A stretch of 64,000 nt of DNA from an uncultured Lachnospiraceae bacterium (lineage in GTDB: Bacteria > Bacillota > Clostridia > Lachnospirales > Lachnospiraceae), in contig CAMNFR010000006.1 of the NCBI GenBank assembly GCA_946537305.1, positions 1 through 64,000 of the forward strand, in the 5' to 3' direction. Under the pieces are notes generated by a model that was given only the letters and a program-made list of their open reading frames with translations, made no database searches and had not been told where the DNA came from. Position numbers and translations under genes: made by a program. This document shows positions 17,510 to 27,135 of this stretch, in pieces (position 1 is the stretch's first letter; the number at the start of each line of letters is the position of its first letter).

Positions 17510-17548
17510 GCACGGTACACCCTTATTCAGCGGGGTACCGTGCTTTTT
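17510..17548 (+). terminator. Terminator of the ygeX-yqeA cluster
   Basis: GCACGGTAC (17510-17518) pairs with GTACCGTGC (17535-17543), followed by TTTTT. An A-run before the stem gives weak bidirectionality. Confidence 0.9.
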
Positions 17549-17643
17549 CCTTGCCGGTTGCTTCTCAGCCGCCGCGGTCAACGCTTTCCTTCGGGATTTG
17601 CCTGGTTCCCTGGAAATGTGCAAATATAGGCTTCCTGGAATGG

Positions 17644-17785
17644 TTTACAACCCGCCAGAACCCTGAAATCTTAAAAAGTGTTAAGCAAGAAGCCTGATTT
17701 GTTCTAAATAACAAGCTTCAAAAGTATTTACAACCCATTTTAGAGGTTGGCAGCTAGCTATTATCAATGAATCTGGGTTGTAAAT
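17644..17785. repeat. TTTACAACCC repeat cluster, locus A
   Basis: Three copies of one motif: TTTACAACCC at 17644-17653, ATTTACAACCCA at 17726-17737, and its exact complement TGGGTTGTAAAT at 17774-17785. The last two form a perfect 12-bp inverted repeat around a 36-base loop. The same motif recurs at 57795-57936. The 548-base gap 17460-18007 otherwise holds two terminators and a possible gene fragment. Confidence 0.7.
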
Positions 17786-17958
17786 GATCTATGAGAACAT
17801 AATTTTGCCCAGCTTGCTGTAAGAAGGATGCTCAGCCCTATGTTGGTACTGAAATACGACAGCACAGGAAATGCGAACGGAGTGTAAAGATACCCATAAT
17901 ATCCGGCCCATAGCGGCAGTTTGTAATGCATCCCGCGTGTCGTCCATGCTCCGAGCAT
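17764..17958 (-). pseudogene. Possible fragment of a membrane protein
   Basis: On the minus strand, from ATG 17958 directly after the EIIC terminator, a 64-codon frame reads as hydrophobic protein (HYKLPLWAGYYGYLYTPFAF, then FSTNIGLSILLTASWAKL). It looks like part of a multi-pass membrane protein and ends inside the TTTACAACCC repeat region. No ribosome site is visible and the sequence before it is terminator stem. It may be a decayed remnant; a chance frame is possible. Confidence 0.3.
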
Positions 17959-17987
17959 AAAAAAGGCAGAGGAATCATCCTCTGCCC
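17959..17987 (-). terminator. Terminator of the EIIC-like gene
   Basis: On the minus strand the stem formed by 17979-17986 and 17965-17972 (GGCAGAGG/CCTCTGCC) is followed by TTTTTT (17964-17959). Confidence 0.88.
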
Positions 17988-18007
17988 GAAAGTCTTTTAT
18001 CACTTGC

Positions 18008-19096
18008 TTACAGCTTCATATCCCCGTCTTTCACCCAGCCGATCTGTCTCAGCACATAATCAAAGGCAAGAGAGAGTACCGCCGGCAGTATGAAGGAAAT
18101 CATGACCAGGCCCAGCCAGTCGAAGCCGGTGATGGGGCCGCGCGCTCCGTTGGCTACATCGTTCACCCATCCGGTGTAAACACCGATCTGTCCCACCAGG
18201 CCGCAGGTCCCCATGCCGGAAGAAATAGGCGCACCGTTCATCTCCATATGGAAGATACAGGTGGCAATGGGGCCGGTGATCGCGGAAGCCAGCGTAGGGG
18301 CAATCCAGATACGGGGATTCCGCACGATATTTCCCATCTGCAGCATGGAGGTTCCGATGCCCTGAGAAACAAGGCCGCCCCAGCGGTTTTCCCGGAAGGA
18401 GATGACCGCAAAGCCGATCATCTGGGCGCAGCAGCCAGCCACGGCTGCGCCGCCGGCCAGGCCGGTCAGTCCCAACGCCGCGCAGATGGCAGCGGAGGAG
18501 ATGGGAAGTGTCAGCGCAATGCCGATGATCACAGACACCAGGATACCCATCAGGAACGGGCGAAGCTCCGTGGCCCACATGACCAGATTTCCAATGGCCA
18601 TGGCCGCGCGTCCCAGCGGCGGTGCGATCAGCCAGGAAAGGAAAATGCCCACGCCGATGGTCACCAGCGGTGTGACCAGAAGATCTACCTTGGTCTCCTT
18701 AGAAACCGCTTTTCCGCATTCGGAAGCCAGAATCGCAACAAACAATACCGCCAGTGGGCCGCCGGCACCGCCCAGCGCGTTCGAAGCAAATCCAACCGCG
18801 GTCATAGAAAAGAGCACCATGGGCGGACATTTTAAGGCATAACCGATGGCAACAGCCATGGCCGGACCACTCATGGCAGAGGCCAGACCGCCAACGGTGT
18901 AGTCCGTGCCTGCAATAGTCGCTACAGGCTGTGTGAGAAACGAGATATTGAACTGTGTACCGATGGTATTGATGATGGTACCGATTAGCAGGGAACAGAA
19001 CAGACCCTGTGCCATGGCGCCAAGTGCGTCAATACCATAGCGCTTCAGAGATATTTCAATATCCTTTCTCTTCAAAAACGCCTGGAATGAATTCAT
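18008..19096 (-). CDS. PTS_EIIC_2-family (PfoR-like) membrane protein
   Basis: The 362-residue protein has about ten hydrophobic segments rich in Gly/Ala and the phrases VGFASNALGGAGGPLAVLF, TLPISSAAICAALGLTGLAGG and GTCGLVGQIGVYTGW. This matches the EIIC-like family that includes PfoR of Clostridium, which lacks EIIA/EIIB partners; none is encoded nearby. It may be a transporter or a membrane regulator. GGGAGG precedes ATG 19096. A TATAAT (19145-19140 on the minus strand) lies about 45 bases upstream, with no good -35. It stands alone as a leftward gene. Confidence 0.8.
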   Translation of the reverse strand: MNSFQAFLKRKDIEISLKRYGIDALGAMAQGLFCSLLIGTIINTIGTQFNISFLTQPVATIAGTDYTVGGLASAMSGPAMAVAIGYALKCPPMVLFSMTAVGFASNALGGAGGPLAVLFVAILASECGKAVSKETKVDLLVTPLVTIGVGIFLSWLIAPPLGRAAMAIGNLVMWATELRPFLMGILVSVIIGIALTLPISSAAICAALGLTGLAGGAAVAGCCAQMIGFAVISFRENRWGGLVSQGIGTSMLQMGNIVRNPRIWIAPTLASAITGPIATCIFHMEMNGAPISSGMGTCGLVGQIGVYTGWVNDVANGARGPITGFDWLGLVMISFILPAVLSLAFDYVLRQIGWVKDGDMKL

Positions 19097-19308
19097 ATTG
19101 ATTTCCTCCCTTGGGCAGCAGATAAATGACTAGACCAGCATTATAGTATCGTATCATTGTGGAAGAAAATGCCGCCCGCATTGTCGTACATTTTATCATA
19201 ATTCAAAGAATTGTCCAGAGGAAAAATGTGAAAATTCAAGGAATCTTTTTGGAGTGGTTTTTATTTGTTTGCAGCACCGATAGGTATGAAAAAATCCGAT
19301 GGTGGGAT

Positions 19309-19338
19309 TTGACAGTTTCCTTCTTTCCGTGCTACAAT
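19309..19338 (+). promoter_or_regulatory. Promoter of aroA
   Basis: TTGACA (19309-19314), 18 bases, TACAAT (19333-19338), about 45 bases before the aroA start. Confidence 0.75.
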
Positions 19339-19383
19339 CCACCCGAAGATTTCATCCCGAACACCATATAGAAGGAGCTCCTC

Positions 19384-20631
19384 ATGAAGATCACCATCCG
19401 TCCCTCCGTGCCGACGGGCACCGTTTGGGCGCCGCCTTCCAAAAGCATGGCCCATCGAATGCTGCTCTGTGCCGGATGCGCGCAGGGCGACAGCACGATC
19501 GAAAATATAGACCTTTCGCAGGACATTCTGGCGACCATGGACTGCCTGACGGCGCTTGGTGCCGAGGTGCAGTATGAGAATAAAAGTGTGCGCGTAAAGG
19601 GCATATCAATGAGGGATTTTTCGGCCCCGGCCACGCTGCAATGCCGGGAGTGCGGCAGTACCCTTCGCTTTTTTATTCCCCTTTGCCTGCTTTCCAATCA
19701 GAAAATGAGCCTGGCCGGCAGCGAGACCCTGATGGGGCGTCCGCAGTCGGTGTACGAGGATCTATGCGCCGAACAGGGCCTGCATTTTCACAGGACAAAA
19801 AGCTGTGTGGAGGTCGCGGGACCGCTGAGAGCGGGCCGGTTTGAGTTCCCGGGGAATATCAGCAGCCAGTTCGTGAGCGGCCTGCTGTTCGCGCTTCCGC
19901 TGCTGCCGGAGGACAGCCGTATCTGTCTGATCCCGCCGGTGGAGAGCCGCCCTTATATAGAGATGACCAGGCAGGCGCAGGCACTTTTTGGCGTCGTCAG
20001 CGAATGGGAGGATGCCTGCACGCTCCACATTCCCGGGAATCAGTGTTATCAGGCCGGGAACACGCGCGTGGAAGGGGATTATTCCAATGCGGCCTTTTTT
20101 GAGGCGCTGAATCTGGCGGGCGGAAACGTGCAGGTGAAGGGCCTGAACGAAAACAGCCTGCAGGGCGATCGCATATACAAAAAGCATCTGGAGCAGCTGG
20201 ACCGGGGGCATGCCGTCATTGATCTTTCGGACTGCCCGGATCTGGGACCGGTGCTGATGGCTGCGGCCGCGCTGCGCCATGGAGCGCATTTTACCGGCAC
20301 CGAGCGGTTGAAGATCAAGGAAAGCGACCGGGGAGAAGCCATGCGGCAGGAGCTCGCAAAACTGGGCATCCCGGTGCAGATCAGCGACAATGAGATAGAA
20401 GTAGGCGTCCCGGCGCAAATCAGCAACAATGAAATAGAAGTGAACAGCGAAGCGCATGCCCCAGAAGAATCACTATCCGGGCACAATGATCACCGCATCG
20501 TCATGGCGCTGGCGGTGCTGCTGACCAAGACCGGCGGCAGTATAGATGGCGCGGAGGCCGTGGCCAAGAGCCTGCCGGATTTCTGGGACAGAATGAAGGA
20601 ACTGGGCGTTCAGATGGAGTCAGTATCCTGA
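19384..20631 (+). CDS. aroA: 3-phosphoshikimate 1-carboxyvinyltransferase (EPSP synthase)
   Basis: The enzyme joins shikimate-3-phosphate and PEP in chorismate synthesis. The 415-residue product shows PPSKSMAHRMLL (PEP/S3P-binding lysine and serine), GNISSQFVSGLLFALPLL, and RLKIKESDRGEAM with the catalytic Lys/Glu/Asp; HNDHRIVMA is near the C-terminus. AAGGAG precedes ATG 19384. Between the KESDR helix and HNDHRI sits a 13-residue tandem duplication (PVQISDNEIEV, PAQISNNEIEV) that lengthens a surface hairpin; it is in frame, so the enzyme is probably active. No other aro gene is near. Confidence 0.93.
   Translation: MKITIRPSVPTGTVWAPPSKSMAHRMLLCAGCAQGDSTIENIDLSQDILATMDCLTALGAEVQYENKSVRVKGISMRDFSAPATLQCRECGSTLRFFIPLCLLSNQKMSLAGSETLMGRPQSVYEDLCAEQGLHFHRTKSCVEVAGPLRAGRFEFPGNISSQFVSGLLFALPLLPEDSRICLIPPVESRPYIEMTRQAQALFGVVSEWEDACTLHIPGNQCYQAGNTRVEGDYSNAAFFEALNLAGGNVQVKGLNENSLQGDRIYKKHLEQLDRGHAVIDLSDCPDLGPVLMAAAALRHGAHFTGTERLKIKESDRGEAMRQELAKLGIPVQISDNEIEVGVPAQISNNEIEVNSEAHAPEESLSGHNDHRIVMALAVLLTKTGGSIDGAEAVAKSLPDFWDRMKELGVQMESVS
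20368..20445 (+). repeat. 39-bp in-frame tandem duplication inside aroA
   Basis: Unit 1 (20368-20406) and unit 2 (20407-20445) match at most positions; the differences indicate an old, tolerated duplication. Confidence 0.85.
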
Positions 20632-20690
20632 CAAAACAAAATCTGCCAGATCAGATCCGACAGCACTGACGCAACAGGAGGTTGCACAAT

Positions 20691-23204
20691 ATGAGAGCAA
20701 TGATAGAATTCAAACACAGCGGAACGCAGAGTGATTCCGTTACAGAAAGAGAACTGCGGAACCGTGCCATCGCCAGAAGAGCGGCTGCGGAGGGTATAGT
20801 CCTGCTGAAAAATGAGGGACTTCTGCCGCTTTCAGCGGATCGTCCGATCGCATTGTTCGGCGGCGGCGCGGGCCATACCATCAAGGGCGGAACGGGTTCC
20901 GGGGACGTGAATCAGCGGGACGTGGTCACCATTGACGAGGGGCTGCGGGCCGCGGGCGTAACGCTCACCAGTGAGAACTGGCTGAATGATTATTCCAAAC
21001 GCTACCGTCAGGGCAGAAACGACTGGCGGGATACCATCCTGGGGAATGAAACGGAGGAAGAATCCACCGCTGTATTTGAAAACTACGCTTCCCATCCCTT
21101 CCGGATGCCGGATGGCCGTGAAATCACCGAGGGAGATATCAATGGCGCAGCGGTGGCAGTCTATGTGATCAGCCGCGTGGCGGGGGAAGCCGCGGACCGG
21201 AAGCCGGACGCCGGGGATTATTATCTGACGGATAAAGAGATGACGGATCTGGAGTGGCTGAATAAAAAGAATCTGCCGACGGTACTCATCGTGAATACTG
21301 GCGGTCCCATAGAGCTTACCTGTACCCGTGAACTTCCTATGGTCCGGGCAATCCTGGTAATCTCGCAGCCGGGACAGGAGGGAGGAAACGCCGTTGCGGA
21401 TATTCTGTTGGGCAAGGTGACACCTTCCGGCAAGCTGACCGATACCTGGGCGGTCCGTTATGACGATTATCCCGGCGCGGAGACCTTCAGCTATCTCAGC
21501 GGAGATGTGGAGAAGGAATATTACCGGGAAGGGATCTATGTAGGCTACCGCTACTTCGACAGCTTTGATGTAACGCCGCTCTATCCATTTGGCTTTGGGC
21601 TTTCTTACACCACGTTCCGCATCTCCGCCGAAAAGATCCGGGCGGAAAAAGACGGCGTCAGCGTGGCAGTCAGTGTCGCAAATACCGGCGACCATTATTC
21701 CGGCCGTGAGGTGGTGCAGCTGTATGTATCCTGCCCGCAGGAAGGACTTCCCAAGGAGTACCAGCGGCTGGTCGGTTTCATAAAAACACCGCTTCTGGCG
21801 CCCAGCGAAAGCTGGACGGGAGAGATTACAGCGGACGCAAAGTCCTTTGCCAGCTTTGATGAGGCACAGTCCGCATGGGTTCTGGAAGCGGGGGAATACG
21901 GTCTGTGGCTGGGGAGCGATTCTCAGCATACAGAACCGGCAGGCATCCTGAAGGTGGAGGAGACCATTACACTGGAGCAGGTCCCCCATATCTGCCCGCA
22001 GCAGGAATTCCTACCGGAGATCTCTCGTCCGGAGGAGGTGCGCACCAGACAACGTCTGCGTCTGGAGGCAGCGCGGCAGAACGGCCTGCAGGAAATCGCC
22101 TTCGCGCCGGAAGCGCAGAAGCCGGTGGCCCCGGCAGGAGATGAGATCACCCGAGAGGCTAGACGCCTGGCGGCCCGCATTCCGGCGGAGGAACTGATCT
22201 CGCTCTTTTACGGAGAGATGAGCAAGGGCCAGGGCGCGCTTGGCGCTTCCGGGGTAAAGGTGCCCGGTTCCGCGGCGGAGACCAGCAATGCCCTGAAGAA
22301 ATACGGCGTGGCGCCGGTGGTGCTGGCGGATGGTCCGGCGGGCCTGCGCCTGAATAAAAAATATGAAGTGGATCTAGCCACAGACGAGGTCGTCAACGAA
22401 GGATTCCTGGCCAGCCTGGAGGGCGGTTTCTTCCAGATGGAGCCCGCGAAGCCACGCGAGAATACCGAAAAATGGTATCAGTTCTGCACGGCCTTCCCGG
22501 TGGGAACGCTGCTGGCGCAGAGCTTTGATCCGGCCCTGCTGGAAGAGGTGGGGCGTGCCGTGGCGGAGGAGATGGAGGAGTTCCATGTGGGCTGGTGGCT
22601 GGCCCCCGGCATGAATATCCACCGCAATCCGCTCTGCGGCCGCAACTTTGAATATTATTCGGAGGACCCGCTGGTGAGCGGCATCATGGCGGCGGCCATC
22701 ACCAAGGGCGTGCAGAGCTGCCCCGGCGTGGGGACCACCATCAAGCATTTTGCCTGCAACAACCAGGAGGACAACCGCATGGGCAGCGACAGCATTCTTT
22801 CGGAGCGCGCCCTGCGGGAAATCTACCTGCGCGGGTTCGAGATCGCCGTAAAGACATCCCAGCCCATGTGCATCATGACCTCCTACAATATGATCAACGG
22901 CGTTCATGCCGCCAACAATGCGGATCTGTGCACGCAGGCCGCCAGGAAAGAATGGGGCTTTATGGGCGTCATTATGACGGACTGGACCACCACCTTCCCG
23001 TACGGCGGGAGCACGCCGTGGGTGTGCGTGGCCGCTGGCAATGATCTGATCATGCCGGGTTATCCGGGGGATGAGACTAGCCTTCGGGAAGCGTTGGCGG
23101 CAGGAGATCTGACCGAAGAAACCCTGCGAGAGAGCGCCACGCGCATTATAGACGTAATACTTCGTACCAATGCCTATGAGAATTCTATGCCTTATCGAGG
23201 GTAA
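20691..23204 (+). CDS. GH3 beta-glucosidase with reversed domain order
   Basis: ATG 20691 follows AGGAGG (20676-20681) by nine bases, giving 837 residues. The GH3 C-terminal domain comes first (AEGIVLLKNEGLLPLS near residue 30, then GFGLSYTTF and a fibronectin-III-like part). The N-terminal catalytic barrel comes last (WWLAPGMNIHRNPLCGRNFE, KHFACNNQEDNR, GVIMTDW with nucleophile Asp764). This inverted order is known from beta-glucosidases of Ruminococcus albus and Butyrivibrio. No signal peptide, so it works on imported glycosides. The GH78-like gene follows by 37 bases, so the pair may strip rhamnosyl-glucosides; that is inference. Confidence 0.9.
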   Translation: MRAMIEFKHSGTQSDSVTERELRNRAIARRAAAEGIVLLKNEGLLPLSADRPIALFGGGAGHTIKGGTGSGDVNQRDVVTIDEGLRAAGVTLTSENWLNDYSKRYRQGRNDWRDTILGNETEEESTAVFENYASHPFRMPDGREITEGDINGAAVAVYVISRVAGEAADRKPDAGDYYLTDKEMTDLEWLNKKNLPTVLIVNTGGPIELTCTRELPMVRAILVISQPGQEGGNAVADILLGKVTPSGKLTDTWAVRYDDYPGAETFSYLSGDVEKEYYREGIYVGYRYFDSFDVTPLYPFGFGLSYTTFRISAEKIRAEKDGVSVAVSVANTGDHYSGREVVQLYVSCPQEGLPKEYQRLVGFIKTPLLAPSESWTGEITADAKSFASFDEAQSAWVLEAGEYGLWLGSDSQHTEPAGILKVEETITLEQVPHICPQQEFLPEISRPEEVRTRQRLRLEAARQNGLQEIAFAPEAQKPVAPAGDEITREARRLAARIPAEELISLFYGEMSKGQGALGASGVKVPGSAAETSNALKKYGVAPVVLADGPAGLRLNKKYEVDLATDEVVNEGFLASLEGGFFQMEPAKPRENTEKWYQFCTAFPVGTLLAQSFDPALLEEVGRAVAEEMEEFHVGWWLAPGMNIHRNPLCGRNFEYYSEDPLVSGIMAAAITKGVQSCPGVGTTIKHFACNNQEDNRMGSDSILSERALREIYLRGFEIAVKTSQPMCIMTSYNMINGVHAANNADLCTQAARKEWGFMGVIMTDWTTTFPYGGSTPWVCVAAGNDLIMPGYPGDETSLREALAAGDLTEETLRESATRIIDVILRTNAYENSMPYRG

Positions 23205-23241
23205 ATAGAAGGCAGCAGATAGATTATAAGGAAGATGAATT

Positions 23242-24825
23242 ATGGCTTTGATTTCTGTAATCGATGATTTTGAACCGCTGCAGGATGAGCGGCTGCTGAA
23301 AAAGGCGGCTGCGCTGGCCCCTGCGCTGCACCGGGAAAAGATATCCCCGGCTTCGGCGTTTTATCTGAGAGAGCGTTACAGCGCGGACCGGGAGCCGGTG
23401 CCCATGGAGGCACTCCCCCGCATGCCATGGAAAAAGGGAGAAAACATCTGCCTGGATTTCGGGAATCACCAGGTGGGATACCTGACACTTTTGCTGGGCT
23501 ATGAGGGCAGCCATCCGGATGCCCCGGCGCACATTAAGCTGAAGTTCGCGGAAAACCTGAAAGAACTTTCCGAGAACACGAGCAACTACAACGGCTGGGT
23601 GTCCGGCAGCTGGATTCAGGAAGAGGTGCTTCATGTGGACGTGCTTCCATCGGTGGTAAAACTGCCCAGGCGCTATGCGTTCCGTTATCTGAAGATCACG
23701 GTGCTGAACACCTCGCCCAAATATCGGCTGGTGATCCGCCGGGCAGAGTGTGAGACGGTGACCAGTGCGGATGATGCGCTGCTGCCGGCATTTTCTCCCA
23801 GAGATACGCAGCTGGCCGGCATCTACCGCATGTGCCTGCGGACCCTGCGTGGCTGCATGCAGGATGTATTCGAGGACGGCCCCAAGCGCGACCGCCGTAT
23901 GTGGATGGGCGATCTGCGCCTGCAGGCGCTGGTAAACTATGCCTCCTACCGAAATCTGGATCTGGTAAAACGGAGCCTCTATCTTTTCGCGGGGAGCCGT
24001 TTCCCGGATGGCCGCATCGCGGCGTGCATTTTTACGGAGCCGGAGCCGGAGGCGGATGACACCTGCCTGTTCGACTACATGCTGTTCTACCCTGCGCTGC
24101 TGGAGGAATATCTGGAAACCTGCGAGAAGGAGAAAGTTGCCCCCGAAAAAACGGCAGAGGTCCTGGAAGACCTCTACGCGATCGCGCAGCAGCAGATCGA
24201 CCTGGCGCTGGCCCATGTGGATGATGCGGGACTTGTGCACGGGGAGGAACTGGGCACGGTCTTTGTGGATTGGGCGGAGGATATGGATAAGGACGGCTGC
24301 GCACAGGCGATTCTGATCTATGCCATGGAGTATGCCGCAAAGCTGGCTGTCAGAAAGGGCGATTCAGAAAGAGAAAATTTCCTGCAGAAGAAAAGGGCAG
24401 CCCTGAAACAGGCTGCCAGAGAGCATTTCTGGTGTGAGAAGAAGCAATGCTTTATCTCCGGCGGGCAGGCGGCTCTCGCCACTCAGACATGGATGGTGCT
24501 GGCCGGTGTTGCCACGGAGGAAGAGGCGCAGGGCATTTTTGACCGCGCAGATGATTTTTCCAAAGAGTACCGCATGACGACACCCTATATGCATCATTAT
24601 TATATTATGGCGCTGCTGTCCCACGGAAGAACAGAACAGGCACTGGGGCATATCCGCTGGTACTGGGGCGGCATGGTTGAGGCCGGCATGGATACCTGCC
24701 CGGAGACCTGGGTCCCCGGGGATCCGGATGCCTCGCCCTACGGCGGCGCTGCCGTCAACAGCTACTGCCACGCATGGAGCTGCACACCGGCATATCTGCT
24801 GCCCGCGTTCTTTTGGTATCGGTAG
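23242..24825 (+). CDS. GH78-like alpha-L-rhamnosidase family protein
   Basis: The 527-residue product contains the GH78 catalytic-domain hallmark EDGPKRDRRMWMGDL (about residues 212-226), with the general acid expected in this stretch, followed by an (alpha/alpha)6-type helical region. An N-terminal beta part (LDFGNHQVGYLTLLL) corresponds to the domain before the barrel. It is much shorter than typical 900-residue GH78 enzymes, lacking the extra beta-sandwich modules, and has no signal peptide. It is probably a cytoplasmic rhamnosidase or a related unsaturated-sugar hydrolase. It is expressed with the GH3 gene; no hairpin is visible before the convergent helicase gene 48 bases away. Confidence 0.75.
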   Translation: MALISVIDDFEPLQDERLLKKAAALAPALHREKISPASAFYLRERYSADREPVPMEALPRMPWKKGENICLDFGNHQVGYLTLLLGYEGSHPDAPAHIKLKFAENLKELSENTSNYNGWVSGSWIQEEVLHVDVLPSVVKLPRRYAFRYLKITVLNTSPKYRLVIRRAECETVTSADDALLPAFSPRDTQLAGIYRMCLRTLRGCMQDVFEDGPKRDRRMWMGDLRLQALVNYASYRNLDLVKRSLYLFAGSRFPDGRIAACIFTEPEPEADDTCLFDYMLFYPALLEEYLETCEKEKVAPEKTAEVLEDLYAIAQQQIDLALAHVDDAGLVHGEELGTVFVDWAEDMDKDGCAQAILIYAMEYAAKLAVRKGDSERENFLQKKRAALKQAAREHFWCEKKQCFISGGQAALATQTWMVLAGVATEEEAQGIFDRADDFSKEYRMTTPYMHHYYIMALLSHGRTEQALGHIRWYWGGMVEAGMDTCPETWVPGDPDASPYGGAAVNSYCHAWSCTPAYLLPAFFWYR

Positions 24826-24873
24826 CAGATCGCTCTGCCCGTAAAACCGGCGAAGATTATTCTGGGCTGCGTG

Positions 24874-27135
24874 TTATGGTGTCGGTTTCCCCGAAGCTAC
24901 CGGCCCGGCATCCGCAAGCTCGATCACGCGGTGGCGCATGTCTGCCACGTCCAGAATGCCCAGGGCAAAGCCCTTTCGCACCAGCTCGGCCGGTACATAT
25001 TCATCATATTTTTCAAAGACCGGATTTTCATTCGGATACAAGAGCTCCAGGGGGTCGAAGTCACATTCGGCCTCCTCTTTTACTATTTTCCAGAACTCCA
25101 TTTCCCCCACCTGCATGGTGAACTGCATATAATAAGGGCGGCAGGGGTTCAGCCCCTTCAGGCCCAGCCGCTTCCCGCACCGAAGCTTTAAGAAGCGTTC
25201 TAGCGCCAGGAAGGCATAGGTGCCAAGCCACGGGAACAGCACCCACATCTTTCCACCCAGCGGGACCAGGGAGCGGTAGCTCATGCCGGCCTTGCGGAAG
25301 GTGTCCCGCGCGTCCGCCAGGCGGCAGACGGCGTGCCGCATCAGATAGGGATAGACCGTATCCTCCTGCAGGACCTGCTTCATGCGCTCCAGAATACGCG
25401 TGTGGATATCCCCCGGGACGTCCCCAAAATACGCGGGGATATTGCCCTTTACCAGCGTGCAGAAGACCTCCCGACGCTTGTGGTCCACCTCATCCACGAT
25501 CCAGACCCGCCCCGCAATGGCGATCTTATCCCCCACGGGCGGCGGCTTTACCAGGGTCCCCAGCTCTTCGGAACCTGAATGCACCTTGTATTCAATATTT
25601 TCCTGAAAGACAGCCAGGAATTTGTAATTGTTCACCAGTCTCTCCCCGGTGATCCCGACGATCAGGCCGCCCGTTTCCGTGCGATTGATGTGATCGATCT
25701 TGATCATGTGCCGCAGCAGCACGCGGTAGTCGTCCTGGCTTATGCGGTGGAAGGGAGAGAGGGGAAGCACCCGGGAGGCCAGCTCCGCAGGCGTCATTTC
25801 CCCGCAGGATGCCAGGGTGCACATGGTCTGGTGATACAGCAGACTGTAGGGCAGCCGGTCCATGCGCGGCGGCTCCACAAAACGCTCTTCAATGTAGAGC
25901 TGAATCAGAGAGATCCCCTGGATCATGTGCCAGGGAATCAGGTCCGGGAACATGGCGCGGGGCTCCGGATGATCCTCCCGCATGACGAACCACATCTCCG
26001 AGGGGGCGCCGCGCCGGCCCGTGCGCCCGAGACGCTGAAGGAAACCGGATACCGTAAAAGGCGCGTCTACGTGGAAGGCCCGCTCCAGGCGGCCGATGTC
26101 TATGCCAAGCTCCAGCGTGGCCGTGGCGCACACGGAGAGAAGGGAATCATCATCCTTCATTTCTTCCTCCGCGCTCTCCCGGTAGGAGACGGAAAGATTG
26201 CCGTGGTGGATCAGAAAACGTTCGGGCTCGTGATTTGCTTCGCAATATTGCCGCAGATTTTGGCAGATGGCCTCGCATTCCTCCCGGGAATTGGAAAAGA
26301 TCAGACATTTTTTGCCGCGGGTGTGTTCAAAAATATAGCCCATGCCGGGATCAGCTGCCTTCGGTGCTTTGTCCGTGGCTTCCTCCGGAACAGGGAGACT
26401 CTGAACGATCTGTTTCCCTTCATCGGCCTGCGGCGCGGAATTGAAAAAGTGCTCCATGGAGAGCCGCCACACCTCCTTGCCGGCGTCTAAATGAGGGATC
26501 ACGGTACCCCGCCCACTGCCGGCGGCCAGGTATTTGCCGGCCAACGCCGGATTCCCGATGGTGGCGGAGAGCCCGATCCTGCGGGGATTACAGCCCGCCG
26601 TGCGGCAGAGCCGTTCGATCAAGCAGAAGGTCTGCCGGCCGCGGTCCGCCCGCATCAGAGAGTGGATCTCATCAATCACGATAAAACGGAGATCGCCGAA
26701 AAGATGCGGAATCTCCATATGTTTGCGCATCAGAAGGGATTCCAGGGATTCCGGCGTGATCTGCAGAATCCCGGAAGGCTTTCGCAGAAGTCGGCGCTTG
26801 GCGGTCTGCGGCACATCGCCGTGCCAGCGGGTAACAGCAATGCCTGCCTCTTCGCAAAGCTCATTCAGCCTGCCGAACTGGTCGTTGATCAGCGCCTTTA
26901 GCGGCGCAATATACAGGACGCCCACCGAGCGGGAGGGCTCCTCGTCCAGCAGCGTCAGGATGGGGAAGAAGGCCGCCTCCGTTTTGCCGGAGGCCGTGGA
27001 GGCCGTCAGCAACACGTTGTCATCCCCGCCAAAAATCGCCTCCCCGGCCGCGTTCTGCACCCCGCGGAGCGCATGCCAGCCGGAGCGGAAGATGTAATCC
27101 TGAATAAATGGAGCGTAACGGTAAAAAATATCCAT
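24874..27135 (-). CDS. Lhr-like superfamily 2 helicase (BrxHI-like)
   Basis: The 753-residue protein has helicase motif I TASTASGKTEAAF (44-56), motif II IDEIH (154-158), motif III GLSATIGN, and motif VI LQRLGRTGRRG, in the order and style of Lhr/BrxHI helicases. A C-terminal region of about 300 residues follows, with a conserved-looking GNIPAYFGDVPGD and SYRSLVPLGGKMW. It is the last gene of a leftward operon; its ATG shares one base with the stop of the BrxD-like gene, so the two are translationally coupled. In BREX type 2 and related loci, BrxD and BrxHI occur as a pair. Here they come with a TerB protein and no PglX/PglZ. DNA or RNA remodelling in defence or repair is inferred. Confidence 0.88.
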   Translation of the reverse strand: MDIFYRYAPFIQDYIFRSGWHALRGVQNAAGEAIFGGDDNVLLTASTASGKTEAAFFPILTLLDEEPSRSVGVLYIAPLKALINDQFGRLNELCEEAGIAVTRWHGDVPQTAKRRLLRKPSGILQITPESLESLLMRKHMEIPHLFGDLRFIVIDEIHSLMRADRGRQTFCLIERLCRTAGCNPRRIGLSATIGNPALAGKYLAAGSGRGTVIPHLDAGKEVWRLSMEHFFNSAPQADEGKQIVQSLPVPEEATDKAPKAADPGMGYIFEHTRGKKCLIFSNSREECEAICQNLRQYCEANHEPERFLIHHGNLSVSYRESAEEEMKDDDSLLSVCATATLELGIDIGRLERAFHVDAPFTVSGFLQRLGRTGRRGAPSEMWFVMREDHPEPRAMFPDLIPWHMIQGISLIQLYIEERFVEPPRMDRLPYSLLYHQTMCTLASCGEMTPAELASRVLPLSPFHRISQDDYRVLLRHMIKIDHINRTETGGLIVGITGERLVNNYKFLAVFQENIEYKVHSGSEELGTLVKPPPVGDKIAIAGRVWIVDEVDHKRREVFCTLVKGNIPAYFGDVPGDIHTRILERMKQVLQEDTVYPYLMRHAVCRLADARDTFRKAGMSYRSLVPLGGKMWVLFPWLGTYAFLALERFLKLRCGKRLGLKGLNPCRPYYMQFTMQVGEMEFWKIVKEEAECDFDPLELLYPNENPVFEKYDEYVPAELVRKGFALGILDVADMRHRVIELADAGPVASGKPTP

